DNA of 64,000 nt, taken from Plantago ovata. Lineage: Eukaryota > Streptophyta > Magnoliopsida > Lamiales > Plantaginaceae. The translations under genes were made by a program, and so were the position numbers. Within the stretch, counting starts at the first letter, position 1. Every line of letters starts with the position of its first letter. The notes under the pieces are model-generated. The model did not search any database. It saw nothing but the letters and a program-made list of their open reading frames with translations, and was not told the DNA's origin. The stretch spans positions 31,632,692 to 31,696,691 of the forward strand of contig CM051458.1 in assembly GCA_028274465.1 (NCBI GenBank), written 5' to 3'. Shown here one piece after another: positions 63,890 through 64,000 of this stretch.

Positions 63890-64000
63890 TTAAACTCTTT
63901 CAGAGGATTTTCTCAAAATCTCTCTTACACTCTTCTCAGCAAGAGCAGTGAATTCAACACAATCCTTCTCGTAGTTTTCCAGAAGCCTACGGACTTGTAG
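63890..64000 (-). CDS. COP-3 post-pol ORF, C-terminal end
   Basis: An open frame enters from the right window edge and ends in TAA at 63892-63890. It encodes LQVRRLLENYEKDCVEFTAL and ends REILRKSSERV, matching the last 36 residues of the COP-1 ORF (ending RKSSAERA). No break is visible in this short part. Confidence 0.85.
   Translation of the reverse strand, partial: LQVRRLLENYEKDCVEFTALAEKSVREILRKSSERV

Larger units (their letters stand above)
61950..64000 (-). mobile_element. COP-3: SIRE-type copia element, minus strand, 3' end
   Basis: 3' LTR, polypurine tract and the end of the post-pol ORF are inside the window; the rest continues to the right. It is the same family as COP-1 and COP-2. 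It is inserted in the LINE; GAGCC (61945-61949) would be the target duplication on this side. Confidence 0.9.

Overview
The window is plant nuclear DNA, most likely from an angiosperm with a retrotransposon-rich genome. It holds Ty1/copia elements of the SIRE type (initiator-Met primer site, long LTRs, a large ORF after pol), Athila-type Ty3/gypsy elements (Asp-tRNA primer site), a CACTA transposase, an L1-type LINE tail, spliced genes with AG|GT-type junctions, and an interstitial TTTAGGG tract. Nothing prokaryotic is present. I do not name a species. Two runs of exactly 100 N (33014-33113 and 58244-58343) are assembly gaps of unknown true size.

Layout. 1-9382: 3' part of a copia element (COP-1: RT-RNase H, a seven-hairpin array, a TATA box, a huge post-pol ORF, the 3' LTR), inserted into the 3' tail of a gypsy element (GYP-1, 9383-10967). 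10968-19497 and 25004-28377: the only non-retroelement stretch. It carries a minus-strand AT-hook/PB1-like gene broken by GYP-1, an intact two-exon minus-strand gene of unknown function (13997-14576), a frameshifted coiled-coil/membrane protein gene, a telomere-like tract, tRNA-derived SINE-like sequences, and a plus-strand multi-AT-hook gene (17276-27166) split by a 5.5 kb non-autonomous gypsy element (GYP-2, 19498-25003, TSD ATGTG). 28378-30624: a decayed CACTA transposase, cut by a second copia element (COP-2) that starts at 30625. COP-2 is itself cut by GYP-3 (40496-50115, TSD TCTTA) and by the minus-strand GYP-4 (50577 into the gap). 58344-61036: no gene recognised. 61037-61949: minus-strand LINE tail, cut by a third copia element (COP-3, minus strand, 61950 to the end).

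How the parts relate. COP-1, COP-2 and COP-3 are one family. GYP-1, GYP-2 and GYP-4 share LTRs, and GYP-3 is a sister family with the same architecture. GYP-4 is the only gypsy copy with pol, and it is broken. GYP-3 has intact gag-protease and an intact second ORF but no RT or integrase, so it would need help in trans. GYP-2 has almost no coding capacity.

The most unusual signals are structural. (1) The copia family carries, between pol and the post-pol ORF, seven short hairpins with changing stems and a constant loop, followed by a TATA box. (2) The post-pol ORF contains repeated 72-75 nt in-frame segments that look like introns. (3) The gypsy elements carry GCG-NNN-CGC palindromes in LTR, internal and even coding DNA. 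(4) They also carry repeated hairpin-plus-polypurine modules ahead of the true polypurine tract. (5) Two genes that pair AT-hooks with a PB1-like C-terminal exon lie close together on opposite strands. All calls come from reading the sequence; no database search was possible.
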